NCBI RefSeq assembly: GCF_000759675.1
Contig: NZ_BAWM01000026.1
Coordinates: 1 to 64,000, forward strand
Length of the DNA: 64,000 nt
Reading direction: 5' to 3'
Source: Neobacillus niacini
GTDB taxonomy: Bacteria > Bacillota > Bacilli > Bacillales > Cytobacillaceae
Part shown: piece after piece, positions 27,488 to 37,312 of the stretch
Layout: every line of letters starts with the position of its first letter
Position numbering within the stretch: position 1 is the first letter of the stretch
Notes under the pieces: generated by a model
What the model was told of the DNA's origin: nothing
Databases searched by the model: none
The model's input: only the letters and a program-made list of their open reading frames with translations
Translations under genes and position numbers: made by a program

Positions 27488-28163
27488 ATCTAAAAACAAA
27501 ACTAAAAAAACAGTGTATTTAATTGTAAATGAAAATCCAAAATCCCCAATTACAGAACAGTATCGCCTGATAAGGAATAACATTCACTTTTCATCAGTGG
27601 ATAAAGAAATTAAATCAATAGTAGTCACTTCACCTGAACCTTCTGATGGAAAGACCACTACAGCAGCAAATTTAGCAATAGTACTGACACAGCAAGGAAA
27701 AAGGGTTTTGCTTGTAGATACAGATTTAAGAAAACCCTCGGTTCATTATGCGTTTAATACAAGTAATTTAGATGGAATAACCAGTGTGCTAACTAAGGAA
27801 ATTAACTTAGATTTCGCCATAGCTAAGACCAATGTTCCTAACCTGGATATATTAACTAGTGGGCCCATCCCCCCCAATCCTTTGGAACTTTTAGATTCAA
27901 AAGCTATGGAATTGGTAATGGAAGAATTAAAAGATATGTATGAGTATATAGTTTTTGATACACCACCAATACTTGCTGTCACAGACGCGCAAATCTTGGG
28001 AAATAAATGTGATGGTGTAGTATTGGTTGTGGCCAGTGGAAAAACCCATAAGGATCAGGCAAGGAAAGCGAAGGATATGTTAGAGAAGGCAAAGTGTCAA
28101 TTGCTTGGTGTCGTGGTGAATGGAGTCGAATCTAAAAAGAATGGTTATGGTCATTATAGTTAG
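27468..28163 (+). CDS. epsB: CpsD/EpsB-family tyrosine-protein kinase
   Basis: 231-residue BY-kinase. Walker A is SPEPSDGKTTTAANLA (around residue 50), Walker A' is VLLVDTDLRKP, and Walker B is YIVFDTPP. The C-terminal tyrosine cluster is minimal (GYGHYS, two Tyr). GTG start overlapping the Wzz gene. Such kinases autophosphorylate on the tail and regulate polysaccharide assembly with Wzz; dephosphorylation is by the next gene's product. Confidence 0.9.
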   Translation: MKLLKRKSKNKTKKTVYLIVNENPKSPITEQYRLIRNNIHFSSVDKEIKSIVVTSPEPSDGKTTTAANLAIVLTQQGKRVLLVDTDLRKPSVHYAFNTSNLDGITSVLTKEINLDFAIAKTNVPNLDILTSGPIPPNPLELLDSKAMELVMEELKDMYEYIVFDTPPILAVTDAQILGNKCDGVVLVVASGKTHKDQARKAKDMLEKAKCQLLGVVVNGVESKKNGYGHYS

Positions 28164-28290
28164 AGCATTACTCGATAAATTTTCCAAAATAAGGACAGAG
28201 TATTTAATCAATTCTTGTTTTAAGTAGGCTTAAAACTTTGCTTAAATCTGGTGATTTCCCTTCTCTACTTTTTTATTTGGGGGTGTAGGA

Positions 28291-29055
28291 TTGATTGATT
28301 TGCATTCTCACATATTACCTGGACTAGATGACGGTTCCTCTAATCTTTTAGAGAGTTTGAATATGGCTAAAACAGCTGTAAAAGAAGGTATTACACATTT
28401 ATTCGCTACACCGCATCATCTGAATGGACAATATTTCAATTCAAAGCGTGAAATCTTGGATAGTGTAATAGAGTTCAATAATCATTTAATACGAGAAAAT
28501 ATTCTCATTACCGTTCATCCAGGTCAAGAATTAAGAATCCATCGTGAATTATTTGCTTCACTGGAAATGAATGAAATATTAACTCTCGACAATAACGGTA
28601 AATACTTATTATTAGAACTTCCATCAGGGGAAGTTCCAAATTACACAAGAGAAGTGGTCTATGAACTGTTACTGAAGGAAATCACTCCAATTATTGTACA
28701 CCCTGAAAGGAACTTAGGGTTTATGGAAGAAAACCATCTGCTTTTTGATTTGATTAATGAGGGCGCATTGACGCAACTTACATCCGGGAGTTTATTAGGG
28801 CACTTTGGTAAAAAAGTCAAATCTTTTTCTGGAAAAATCATCGAGCACAACTTGGCACATTTCATTGCAACTGATGCTCATAATGTAGTTTCCAGGGGGT
28901 TTTCTCTTCACGAATCCTATGAAATAATTACAAAAAAATTTGGTATTAATCGAACCTTTTATTTTATGGATAATGCCGAATTGCTCTTAAGTGGACAATA
29001 TATTTACAAAGAGGACCCAGTTCCGATAAGAAAAAGGATATTGGGGATTTTTTAG
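28291..29055 (+). CDS. PHP-family tyrosine-protein phosphatase (YwqE/CpsB-like)
   Basis: 254-residue metal-dependent phosphatase. The PHP motif MIDLHSHILPGLDDGS opens the protein, and further metal ligands are in FATPHH, HPERN and ATDAHN. It dephosphorylates the BY-kinase encoded just upstream, and is normally partnered with it. The start is a TTG after a GGGGGTG site. 127 bases separate it from the kinase gene with no clear terminator. Confidence 0.9.
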   Translation: MIDLHSHILPGLDDGSSNLLESLNMAKTAVKEGITHLFATPHHLNGQYFNSKREILDSVIEFNNHLIRENILITVHPGQELRIHRELFASLEMNEILTLDNNGKYLLLELPSGEVPNYTREVVYELLLKEITPIIVHPERNLGFMEENHLLFDLINEGALTQLTSGSLLGHFGKKVKSFSGKIIEHNLAHFIATDAHNVVSRGFSLHESYEIITKKFGINRTFYFMDNAELLLSGQYIYKEDPVPIRKRILGIF

Positions 29056-29115
29056 TATGACAACCTCTTTTAAAAGAATAATTATATATTTTTTAAAATT
29101 GAAAGGGAGAAATCA

Positions 29116-30711
29116 ATGAAAAAAACAACACAATTAAAAAACTTAATTTACTCAAATTCTTTGGAATTTATTATGGAGGCCCATAATGGATTGACTGCAA
29201 AAATTGTGGAAGAGGCAGGTTTTAAAGGGATATGGGGCAGTGGTCTTTCAATTTCAGCATCAATGGGGGTGCGAGACAATAATGAAGCTTCATGGACCCA
29301 GGTACTCGACACATTAGAATTCATGAGTGATGCGACCTCCGTTCCCATTCTACTAGATGGTGATACAGGGTACGGCAATTTCAATAATGCTAGAAGGTTA
29401 GTAAAAAAATTGGAGTCAAGAGATATTGCAGGTGTTTGTATTGAAGACAAATTATTTCCAAAAACCAATTCCTTTATTAGAGGGGAAACGCAGCCTCTTG
29501 CAGATATCGAGGAGTTTTGTGGAAAAATAAAAGCGATGAAGGACAGCCAGAAAGATGATGATTTTGTTGTGGTGTCCAGGGTGGAAGCCTTCATTGCTGG
29601 ATGGGGGTTGGAGGAAGCACTTAGGCGTGCCGAGGCATATCGACAAGCCGGAACTGATGCTATCTTGATGCACAGTAAAAGAAGTGATATTTCAGAAATT
29701 GAAGCCTTTATGAAAGAGTGGGGGGGCAGACTACCGGTTGTAATCGTCCCAACCAAGTATTACACAGTTCCAACTGATAGATTTAGAGAATTAGGAACCA
29801 GCCTGGTTATTTGGGCTAATCATAATCTAAGATCAGCTATAACTGCTATTAAACAAACCTCAGAGCAGATTTATCGGGAACAAACTTTAGCCAATGTTGA
29901 GGAACAAATAGTTTCAGTTGACGAGGTATTCCGTCTTCAGGGAGCAGATGAATTAAAGAGAGCTGAGAAACGATATCTTCCTGCCATTGGAAAGAATGTA
30001 AGCGCTGTAATATTGGCGGCAAGCCGCGGGGAATTGGATGAGCTTACTGCAGAAATTCCAAAAACCCTTTTGGAAGTCGGTGGAAAGACCTTATTAAATA
30101 CTCAGGTGGATGAATTCAAAAAGGTTGGTATCAAAGATATATGTGTAGTAAGGGGATTTGGAAAAGAGCAGGTTGCTGGTACAAATTTTTCAGTTATTGA
30201 CAATGATTTACACTACAAAACTAAGGAGTTGTATTCCCTATACCTTGCAATGGATCAAATTAAAGAAAATACAATTATTAGTTATGGAGATATCATTTTT
30301 AAAAATTATATTTTAAATGACTTGCTTAATGATATGAGCGACATTACTCTCATAGTGGATGCTGATGTACAAACGATTAGCAATGACAAAGACTTCGTCT
30401 CAACAAATATTCCTTACTCGAAAAAACTATATTCAAGTACTGTCGAATTTATCAAAATGTCAGGGAACATGGAAGTAAATGAAATAAATGGTGAATTTAT
30501 AGGGCTCTGGAAGGTAACAAAGAATGGTGCTGGCATTGTGAAGAGAGCAATAGCTGAATTAACGGAAAGACATGATTTTAAAAATCTCACATTGGCAGAT
30601 CTTTTTAATCATATTAGTACGAATCATCCAATTGCAGTGAAATATATTAAGGGTTCTTGGCTAGATATCGATACAATAAAAGACCTACAAAAAGCAGGTG
30701 AATTGTTTTGA
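29116..30711 (+). CDS. aepX: phosphoenolpyruvate mutase fused to a nucleotidyltransferase-like domain
   Basis: First step of phosphonate synthesis: isomerises PEP to phosphonopyruvate. Residues 1-290 are the isocitrate lyase/PEP mutase barrel, with WGSGLS (40-45), GVRDNNEAS (51-59), metal-binding DGDTGYG (81-87) and the mutase-specific gating loop [10 protein letters not shown] (110-119). Residues about 295-531 resemble a sugar nucleotidyltransferase, but the usual AGGxGTRL nucleotide loop reads [11 protein letters not shown], so its catalytic state is doubtful. Overlaps aepY by 4 bases (TTGA). Sits inside the eps locus, implying phosphonate is attached to polysaccharide. Confidence 0.9.
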   Translation: MKKTTQLKNLIYSNSLEFIMEAHNGLTAKIVEEAGFKGIWGSGLSISASMGVRDNNEASWTQVLDTLEFMSDATSVPILLDGDTGYGNFNNARRLVKKLESRDIAGVCIEDKLFPKTNSFIRGETQPLADIEEFCGKIKAMKDSQKDDDFVVVSRVEAFIAGWGLEEALRRAEAYRQAGTDAILMHSKRSDISEIEAFMKEWGGRLPVVIVPTKYYTVPTDRFRELGTSLVIWANHNLRSAITAIKQTSEQIYREQTLANVEEQIVSVDEVFRLQGADELKRAEKRYLPAIGKNVSAVILAASRGELDELTAEIPKTLLEVGGKTLLNTQVDEFKKVGIKDICVVRGFGKEQVAGTNFSVIDNDLHYKTKELYSLYLAMDQIKENTIISYGDIIFKNYILNDLLNDMSDITLIVDADVQTISNDKDFVSTNIPYSKKLYSSTVEFIKMSGNMEVNEINGEFIGLWKVTKNGAGIVKRAIAELTERHDFKNLTLADLFNHISTNHPIAVKYIKGSWLDIDTIKDLQKAGELF

Positions 30712-31838
30712 TAAGCACGAAAGCGTTTGGCGATGAATTAAAAAGTCTCGGATTTGATTTTTATAGTGGGGTTCCTTGTTCGTTTTTAAAAAATTTAATT
30801 AATTTCGCAATAAATGAATGTGATTATGTTGCGGCAACTAATGAGGGCGAGGCGGTTGCTATTGCAGCAGGTGCATATCTTGGAGGAAAGAAACCGGTAG
30901 TTCTCATGCAAAATTCAGGGCTGACAAATGCTGTTTCTCCATTAGTATCCCTGAACTACCCTTTTAGACTGCCAGTGCTCGGCTTTGTCAGTCTAAGAGG
31001 AGAGATAGGAATTCCCGATGAACCCCAGCATGAGCTGATGGGCTGTATTACTAACGGGATGCTTGAACTGATGGAAATTAAATGGGATTATCTGTCCGCC
31101 GATTTGGAAACGGCAAAGGAACAATTGGATCGAGCCAATTCTTATATTGAGAATAATCAATCTTTCTTTTTTATCGTAAAAAAGAATACGTTTGAAAAAG
31201 AAGGGCTGAAGGAACAGAACCTGCTTATAAATGAAAATAGGTTAAAAATCAATCAAACAATAGAAAACGAGTTTCCCACCAGATATGAAACTTTACAGCT
31301 TATTAATTCTTTAAAAGATGGAAAAACGGTTCAATTGGCGACAACTGGCAAAACAGGCAGAGAACTCAACGAGGTCGAGGATGTTCCGAATAATTTTTAC
31401 ATGGTCGGCTCAATGGGATGTGTCAGCTCAATCGGACTGGGTCTTGCATTAACGAAAAATGAACACGATCTAGTCGTGATTGAAGGGGACGGAGCCTTGC
31501 TTATGAGGATGGGAAGCCTGGCGACAAATGGAAGTTATGCCCCGAAAAATATGCTTCATATCCTGCTGGACAATAATACACATGATTCGACTGGAGGGCA
31601 GCTTACAGTTTCGAACAATGTTCAATTCGTCGATATTGCTGCAGCATGCGGCTATTCGAAGTCTATTTATATCCATAATCTATCAGAGTTGGAAACCAGC
31701 ATAAAAACTTGGAAGAAGGAAAAGCAATTAACCTTCCTCTATATAAAAATAGCCAAAGGTTCTAAGGTAGATTTGGGAAGGCCGAAAATGAAGCCGCACG
31801 AAGTTAAAGAGAGATTGAAGGTGTTTATTGATGATTAA
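30708..31838 (+). CDS. aepY: phosphonopyruvate decarboxylase
   Basis: TPP enzyme of 376 residues that converts phosphonopyruvate to phosphonoacetaldehyde and pulls the unfavourable mutase step forward. The TPP/Mg motif runs from GDG (260-262) to NN (289-290). The N-terminal active-site half contains [16 protein letters not shown]. The TTG start overlaps the mutase stop, and its own stop overlaps the next gene, so mutase, decarboxylase and transaminase are translationally linked. Confidence 0.92.
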   Translation: MISTKAFGDELKSLGFDFYSGVPCSFLKNLINFAINECDYVAATNEGEAVAIAAGAYLGGKKPVVLMQNSGLTNAVSPLVSLNYPFRLPVLGFVSLRGEIGIPDEPQHELMGCITNGMLELMEIKWDYLSADLETAKEQLDRANSYIENNQSFFFIVKKNTFEKEGLKEQNLLINENRLKINQTIENEFPTRYETLQLINSLKDGKTVQLATTGKTGRELNEVEDVPNNFYMVGSMGCVSSIGLGLALTKNEHDLVVIEGDGALLMRMGSLATNGSYAPKNMLHILLDNNTHDSTGGQLTVSNNVQFVDIAAACGYSKSIYIHNLSELETSIKTWKKEKQLTFLYIKIAKGSKVDLGRPKMKPHEVKERLKVFIDD

Positions 31839-33687
31839 AACTGCCGTGATTTTAGCAGGGGGAATGGGCACCCGCCTGGGAGACCGCACAGCGGATAAAC
31901 CAAAAGGGTTCCTGTCCTTGGAGGCTAAGCCTATTGTTGAAGAATCGATAATAAAGTTGCTAGAGTCAGGGATTGAAAAGGTCATCATCGGGACCGGTTA
32001 TTTGGCAGAGGTATACGAACAACTTGAAGATAGCTATCCGCAAGTCCGCTGTGTTCGTAACCATGATTATATGGAAACGGGGAGCATGTACACACTATAT
32101 ATTTTAAGAGATTATGTTTCGGAGGACTTTCTTCTGCTTGAAAGCGACTTAATTTATGAAAAGCGGGGATTGGAACAGTTAATAAACCATCAGCAGCCTG
32201 ACGTGATTTTGGCAAGCGGTTTTACCAATTCAAATGACGAGGTTTTTATTGAAATCAATGAAGACAATCTGCTGGTAAGGATGTCAAAAAACAGAGAAGA
32301 TCTTAAACAGGCTCAAGCGGAATTAACAGGAATCACAAAGCTTTCCCTGTCGGCTTTTCGTGCATTATGCAGCTTTGCAGATACACAATTTCCAAAAGAC
32401 CCGCTGCTTGATTACGAAACAGCGTTAGTAGGCATCTCACACAGGATTCCAATCTATGTTCACACTGTAAAAGATTTTGTCTGGTGTGAAATTGATGACG
32501 ACTGCCATTTGCTTCGGGCAAAGCAGTTTATTTATCCGATGGTCGCTCTAAAAGACAAAAATTTGCCCTCTGTTACAAGGAATCGGTTGCTCAATCCGGG
32601 CCCTGCAACAACAACGGATACGGTGAAATATTCACAGGTGGTGCCTGATATTTGTCCAAGAGAGACGGAATTCGGCGAGGTAATGGAAATGATTGCGGCC
32701 GAACTGACGAAATTGGCGGGTGACCCAGAAAAATATACGACGGTTTTATTTGGCGGTTCGGGGACGGCGGCGGTTGAGGCGATTTTGAGCTCTGTAATTG
32801 GGGAGGATGCAGTCCTTATCATTAATAATGGCGCTTATGGAGAAAGAATGTGCCAGATTGCAGATGTTTATCGAATGAATTATATTGATTTCCGCAGCAG
32901 TCCATCCGAAGCGATTAATCTTGATTCGTTAGAGAAAGAAATTCAATCCTCCAACAAGAAAATTACTCATCTCTGCGTTGTCCATAATGAAACAACAACA
33001 GGATTACTGAATGATATTTATGCCATTGGGTCCCTTTGCAAAAGGTACAATATCCAGTTAATTGTTGATGCAATGAGCTCTTTTGGTGCCATACCCATTC
33101 GGATGGATGAAATGAATATTAGTTATCTTGCCGCTTCTTCCAATAAGAACCTTCAGGGAATGGCGGGAGTTGGTTTTGTTATTGCCAATAGGGCGGATTT
33201 GGAGATGACCCGGGATCTTCCACCAAGGAATTTCTATCTTCATCTTTTTTCACAGTATCACTATTTTTCCAAAACAAAACAGCTGCGATTTACTCCTCCT
33301 GTTCAAACGCTGTATGCGCTAAGACAGGCGATTATTGAAACCAATTTGGAGGGTGTAGAAAACAGGTACGCCAGATATAGCCAGGCATGGGCGGTTTTAA
33401 TTGATGGAATCGCAAGGCTCGGTTTAACCCTGCTCGTCCCTAAAAACCATCATTCCCGGATTATTACGGCGATTCGTGAGCCGGAGACCCCTGACTATGA
33501 TTTTAATAAGATGCATGATTATTTTTCACGTCACGGGTTTACAATTTACCCTGGAAAGCTTGATGAACAGAATACCTTTCGAATTGCCAATATCGGCGAT
33601 ATAACATTGGAGGATATGGAAGTGTTTATCACGCTTCTTGAACAGTATTTAATAAGTATAGGTCATTGTCTTGAAGAGAAAGTATAG
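31831..33687 (+). CDS. CMP-AEP cytidylyltransferase fused to 2-aminoethylphosphonate transaminase (PntC-AEPT type)
   Basis: 618 residues in two domains. Residues 1-240 are a nucleotidyltransferase with an intact loop (AVILAGGMGTRLGDR then DKPKGFL) and acidic metal ligands (LLLESDLIYE, EIDDD). Residues about 255-618 are a class V aminotransferase of the PhnW family (LLNPGPATTT, VDAMSSFGAIP, PLP lysine in SSNKNLQG). Working in the synthetic direction it would aminate phosphonoacetaldehyde to AEP and activate it as CMP-AEP. This fusion is described as PntC-AEPT in phosphonate tailoring pathways. ATG at 31831 chosen over the TTG one codon upstream. Confidence 0.87.
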   Translation: MIKTAVILAGGMGTRLGDRTADKPKGFLSLEAKPIVEESIIKLLESGIEKVIIGTGYLAEVYEQLEDSYPQVRCVRNHDYMETGSMYTLYILRDYVSEDFLLLESDLIYEKRGLEQLINHQQPDVILASGFTNSNDEVFIEINEDNLLVRMSKNREDLKQAQAELTGITKLSLSAFRALCSFADTQFPKDPLLDYETALVGISHRIPIYVHTVKDFVWCEIDDDCHLLRAKQFIYPMVALKDKNLPSVTRNRLLNPGPATTTDTVKYSQVVPDICPRETEFGEVMEMIAAELTKLAGDPEKYTTVLFGGSGTAAVEAILSSVIGEDAVLIINNGAYGERMCQIADVYRMNYIDFRSSPSEAINLDSLEKEIQSSNKKITHLCVVHNETTTGLLNDIYAIGSLCKRYNIQLIVDAMSSFGAIPIRMDEMNISYLAASSNKNLQGMAGVGFVIANRADLEMTRDLPPRNFYLHLFSQYHYFSKTKQLRFTPPVQTLYALRQAIIETNLEGVENRYARYSQAWAVLIDGIARLGLTLLVPKNHHSRIITAIREPETPDYDFNKMHDYFSRHGFTIYPGKLDEQNTFRIANIGDITLEDMEVFITLLEQYLISIGHCLEEKV

Positions 33688-33719
33688 GACAAAATTAATA
33701 AAAGGCGGCACACCCGATT

Positions 33720-35243
33720 ATGCGGACAAAAAAAGCTTTTTATATTATGATCTCTAATCTCTCGTATCAACTGATTTATACCTTAATCTGGCTGGTTCTG
33801 CCGAGGTTATTTATGACCGTTTATGGTTCTGCCATAAACGGTCTTATTTTATCAATTAGACAATTTTTAAATTTTTTTTATATCGTGGAAGCCGGAATCG
33901 GGCTTACGTCGATAACAGCTTTGCTAAAGCCGTTGGCATCCGGCGATAGGAACGGTGCCAATAGGATTCTATCCTCGGCAAAGGTTCTTTACAAGCGGGC
34001 CGGTTTGATTTTTTTAAGCCTGACCATAATGCTTGCCGTAATCTACCCTTTCATTATTGCCGGACAGGTTAGCTACACATTATCGTTCTCGTTGGTTCTT
34101 ATTCTTGGCTTTAGCATCTTTTTGGATTTTTTTATCATCGGAAAATATAAGGTATTGCTTGTTGCAGACCAACGGGAATATGTACTGACAGCTATCCAGA
34201 TTATCAGCTTGATTTTTAATTTAATCGCTTATTTGGTGTTGATTAAATTTGGAATGCATATTTTGTTTGTAAATGGTATTGCATCAATCATGCTGTTATC
34301 GAGATCAATAATGGTTGCTTCCTATATCAAGAAAAACTATTCTCATGTCAGTTTTAAAGAAAAGCCAGATACCGCGGTTTTTGCCCAGCGCAAGGATGTT
34401 TTTATCCATCAAATAACCGGTGTGATTGTATTTAACAGCCCCATCATTGTTATTACGCTCTTTTTAGGGCTTAAAGAAGTGAGTGTGTACACGACTTATA
34501 ACATGGTGTTCTCGGCAATCATTATGTTGGTCACTTCCTTTTCGGGGTCGCTGTTTGCTGGAATAGGTGATTTGCTGGTAAGAGGGGAAATGCAGAAGGT
34601 GAAAGAGGTTTTTATGATCTTTGAATCGATTTATTTTGCCATGATTGCCTGGGCTTTTTCCACGACTTTTATACTGATTCTCCCATTTATAGAGGTATAC
34701 ACTCGGGGTGTTTCTGATGCAGAATATATTCGGCCCGAATTAGCCATTTTGTTTATTAGTGTGGGAGCTGTCAGCAATATTAGAATTCCGGCGCAAACGC
34801 TGATTCATTCTGCCGGACATTTTAAGCAAACAAAAAACCGCGCCATTGCGGAAGCTGCTATAAATCTTAGTGCCTCCCTTTTTTTTGTCCAGATATTTGG
34901 AATGGAAGGGGTTCTCATAGGCGCCCTATGCTCTTATCTTTATCGGACGACCGATATCATTTTTTATGCATCCAGAAAAATATTGGATCATTCCTTAACC
35001 CTGACCATTTATAAGCTAGGGATTAATTTGCTCTTATCCGTAGCTGCCGTTTTGCCAATTCAGCTTTTTCTGACCATTCAACCTAAAAACTTTATTGAAT
35101 GGACGGGATACGCCCTGCTCCTTTCTGCTTGGAATTTTGGCATTATCATTGTTGGAAATATCCTGGCAGATCCTAAAATGTCCATGAGCATATTCCAAAG
35201 GGGGAAACTCATTCTTTCCAGAAAAAGAGAAGTAATGCATTAA
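33720..35243 (+). CDS. polysaccharide flippase (Wzx-like, MATE/MOP superfamily)
   Basis: Lipid-linked oligosaccharide transporter, 507 residues and about 12-14 membrane helices. The start (AFYIMISNLSYQLIYTLIWL) and the pattern GSAINGLILSIRQFLNFF resemble oligosaccharide flippases. It would move the completed repeat unit across the membrane for polymerisation by the next gene. Little more specific can be read. Confidence 0.82.
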   Translation: MRTKKAFYIMISNLSYQLIYTLIWLVLPRLFMTVYGSAINGLILSIRQFLNFFYIVEAGIGLTSITALLKPLASGDRNGANRILSSAKVLYKRAGLIFLSLTIMLAVIYPFIIAGQVSYTLSFSLVLILGFSIFLDFFIIGKYKVLLVADQREYVLTAIQIISLIFNLIAYLVLIKFGMHILFVNGIASIMLLSRSIMVASYIKKNYSHVSFKEKPDTAVFAQRKDVFIHQITGVIVFNSPIIVITLFLGLKEVSVYTTYNMVFSAIIMLVTSFSGSLFAGIGDLLVRGEMQKVKEVFMIFESIYFAMIAWAFSTTFILILPFIEVYTRGVSDAEYIRPELAILFISVGAVSNIRIPAQTLIHSAGHFKQTKNRAIAEAAINLSASLFFVQIFGMEGVLIGALCSYLYRTTDIIFYASRKILDHSLTLTIYKLGINLLLSVAAVLPIQLFLTIQPKNFIEWTGYALLLSAWNFGIIIVGNILADPKMSMSIFQRGKLILSRKREVMH

Positions 35244-35367
35244 TTCGTACAGATTGTAAAGTTTGGTTTTTAGAATGCTTTGATGAAAGGGGGCTAGGAA
35301 AATAGCTTCTTTATCTGCTGTTTCTACTACAGAGACGCAAAAGAATCTCTATTATTTTCTGGTTCTT

Positions 35368-36546
35368 TTGCTTTCTATATTTTTGAATCAAACGAGTATT
35401 ATTGGAGGAATCAATTTTTCATATAGTGATACTATCATTGTTGCCTTGCTGATTTATTTGTTTTTTAGCGGGATAAAAGTTCCGGGTTACCATACCGTTT
35501 ATTTTTTATTTTTATCTGCAGCCTTGGTTACCACATCGATTTTTTATACACCTTATAAGTTTGGTGTGACTGCTGAAATTCAGTCCATCCTGACAGATTA
35601 TATTAAGCTGGCAGTCGTGTTTGCTTATTTCATAGCAGGATTTAATTTAATCCAGGAAAAAGCAGTCCGCTTATCGTTAAAATGGTATTCCATTGCTGCG
35701 TTATTAGCAGGAACATTGGGGATTGTCATGCATCTATTTGGACTGACATTCCTTTATCAATGGTATGATTTTGGCGAGTTTCGTTACAATGGATTTATGA
35801 ACGACCCGAACTACTTTGCTATAGTCCAAATCAGCGCACTGCCGTTTTTTTTGCGGGAGGAAAAAATTTCTTTGAAGGCTAAATTACTCATCTTTGTGAT
35901 AATTTTAGGCAGCATTTTTTTATCAGGATCTAAAACGGGTTTAATTACTTTAGGTTTATATATGGTAATGTTTATTTTTCGCAGACTTTTTAAAAGGAAA
36001 TTAAAATACAAAACAGTCTTGTTTACATTTGTATCCATTTGTCTTTTATTAATCATACTGGGGATCTTGCCATTATTTGAATCAAACCTTTCTTTAAATT
36101 TGGATAAGAATTTACAATATCAGCGTATGGCTCTGCTCTTTACAGATTTTAACGCTGCGTTCAATGATAGCGGATCCTCAAGACTTACCGTTTGGCTGAC
36201 AGGGATTCAGTTGATTGGTCTATCACCTTTACTTGGAGTAGGTGTTGGAACGTATACAGCGGTTGCGGAAAAAATATCTGGGATTGGTACAGTTGCTCAT
36301 AATACGTATATCCAATCTTACTCAGAGTGGGGTGGAATCTTTGCCACCATCTTCTATGTTTATTTAGCCGCCCTGCTGTTCAAAGCCACATTGAACAAAG
36401 AAAAGAAAGATACCAATAGAATGTTAAGAGATATTTTAATTGTGTTATTAATTGGATCTATCGCGGTTTCCTTAAATAACGCCAGAATGTTTTGGTTTTT
36501 CTTGGGTGTATTGATTTGCAATCTGAAAGGGAAGCAGCAAAGCTAA
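35368..36546 (+). CDS. O-antigen-ligase-like polysaccharide polymerase (Wzy-like)
   Basis: Polytopic protein of at least 392 residues with the Wzy/WaaL large periplasmic-loop region (SSRLTVWLTGIQL, LLGVGVGTYT, VAHNTYIQSYSEWGG). It polymerises repeat units on the outer face. The first conventional start is a TTG at 35368 with no ribosome site. The same frame stays open back to 35287, and an ATA at 35302 sits behind AAAGGGGG, so the true start may be 22 codons upstream with a non-standard or mutated start codon. Confidence 0.82.
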   Translation: MLSIFLNQTSIIGGINFSYSDTIIVALLIYLFFSGIKVPGYHTVYFLFLSAALVTTSIFYTPYKFGVTAEIQSILTDYIKLAVVFAYFIAGFNLIQEKAVRLSLKWYSIAALLAGTLGIVMHLFGLTFLYQWYDFGEFRYNGFMNDPNYFAIVQISALPFFLREEKISLKAKLLIFVIILGSIFLSGSKTGLITLGLYMVMFIFRRLFKRKLKYKTVLFTFVSICLLLIILGILPLFESNLSLNLDKNLQYQRMALLFTDFNAAFNDSGSSRLTVWLTGIQLIGLSPLLGVGVGTYTAVAEKISGIGTVAHNTYIQSYSEWGGIFATIFYVYLAALLFKATLNKEKKDTNRMLRDILIVLLIGSIAVSLNNARMFWFFLGVLICNLKGKQQS

Positions 36547-36591
36547 GATACATAGAAAAGCCAAAAATTTGAAGGTAAGTGAGGCCGAATT

Positions 36592-37278
36592 ATGGAAAAT
36601 TTATTAAAAAATCTTTTTTTTAAACTTGGAATTTACGAATTTGCAAAAAGGTATTTCATGAAGCCATATGTAAAATTGATTGGAATCCTATTTAATTTAA
36701 GCGCCAAAAAGGCAATCAAGACCTTAGTAGAAGCCATGAGTCAAAATAATTGGAGGTACTGGTTAGAGTTCGGAACCTTGCTCGGAGCCGTTAGAGATAA
36801 AGGATTTATTTCCCACGATTTTGACATCGATATTGCAATGTGTATTGACGACAGGGACGAACGGATGGAACAAATATTAGCTGCAAGAGGGTTTAAATTA
36901 AAGAAAAGAGCGAAACTGTTGTCCGGACAAATTATTGAGGAAACCTATAAATATAAAACGGCAACAATTGATATCTTTTATGCTTATAAACTGGAGGATC
37001 AAATCAAGATTTTTGAATTTCAAAGCTTCAATAATCTAAGCCCGGATGAATGCATAAAACAATTTGGCGGCTTACGGGTCAGTGAATATTGTTTGTCAAA
37101 ATTTGAATTAACTAAGTATGATTTCTACGGTTTACAGGTATGGGTCCCGGATAATTATCATTCTCACCTTGAAGAATTATATGGGCGAAGTTTTATGATA
37201 AAGAATAAAAATTGGAGCATTGATTCCTGTGAGGTCAGAAAATTAACCAATCATTTAGCCGTCATTGAGCACGTATAG
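36592..37278 (+). CDS. LicD-family phosphotransferase
   Basis: 228-residue protein of the LicD/FKRP nucleotidyltransferase-fold family. The core motif is EFGTLLGAVRDKGFISHD followed by FDIDIAM, including the Asp pair that binds metal. Known LicD proteins attach phosphocholine from CDP-choline to glycans. Here no choline genes are nearby while a CMP-AEP pathway is, so I infer it transfers AEP phosphonate onto the polysaccharide. Position between the polymerase and a glycosyltransferase fits. Confidence 0.85.
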   Translation: MENLLKNLFFKLGIYEFAKRYFMKPYVKLIGILFNLSAKKAIKTLVEAMSQNNWRYWLEFGTLLGAVRDKGFISHDFDIDIAMCIDDRDERMEQILAARGFKLKKRAKLLSGQIIEETYKYKTATIDIFYAYKLEDQIKIFEFQSFNNLSPDECIKQFGGLRVSEYCLSKFELTKYDFYGLQVWVPDNYHSHLEELYGRSFMIKNKNWSIDSCEVRKLTNHLAVIEHV

Positions 37279-37312
37279 AGAATGCCTATAATCGATGAAA
37301 GGATGTGATCGG

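Noticed and set aside
29148..29756. 202-codon minus-strand frame inside the PEP mutase gene
   Set aside because: It is a shadow of a gene with all PEP mutase motifs, and has no ribosome site or recognisable domain.
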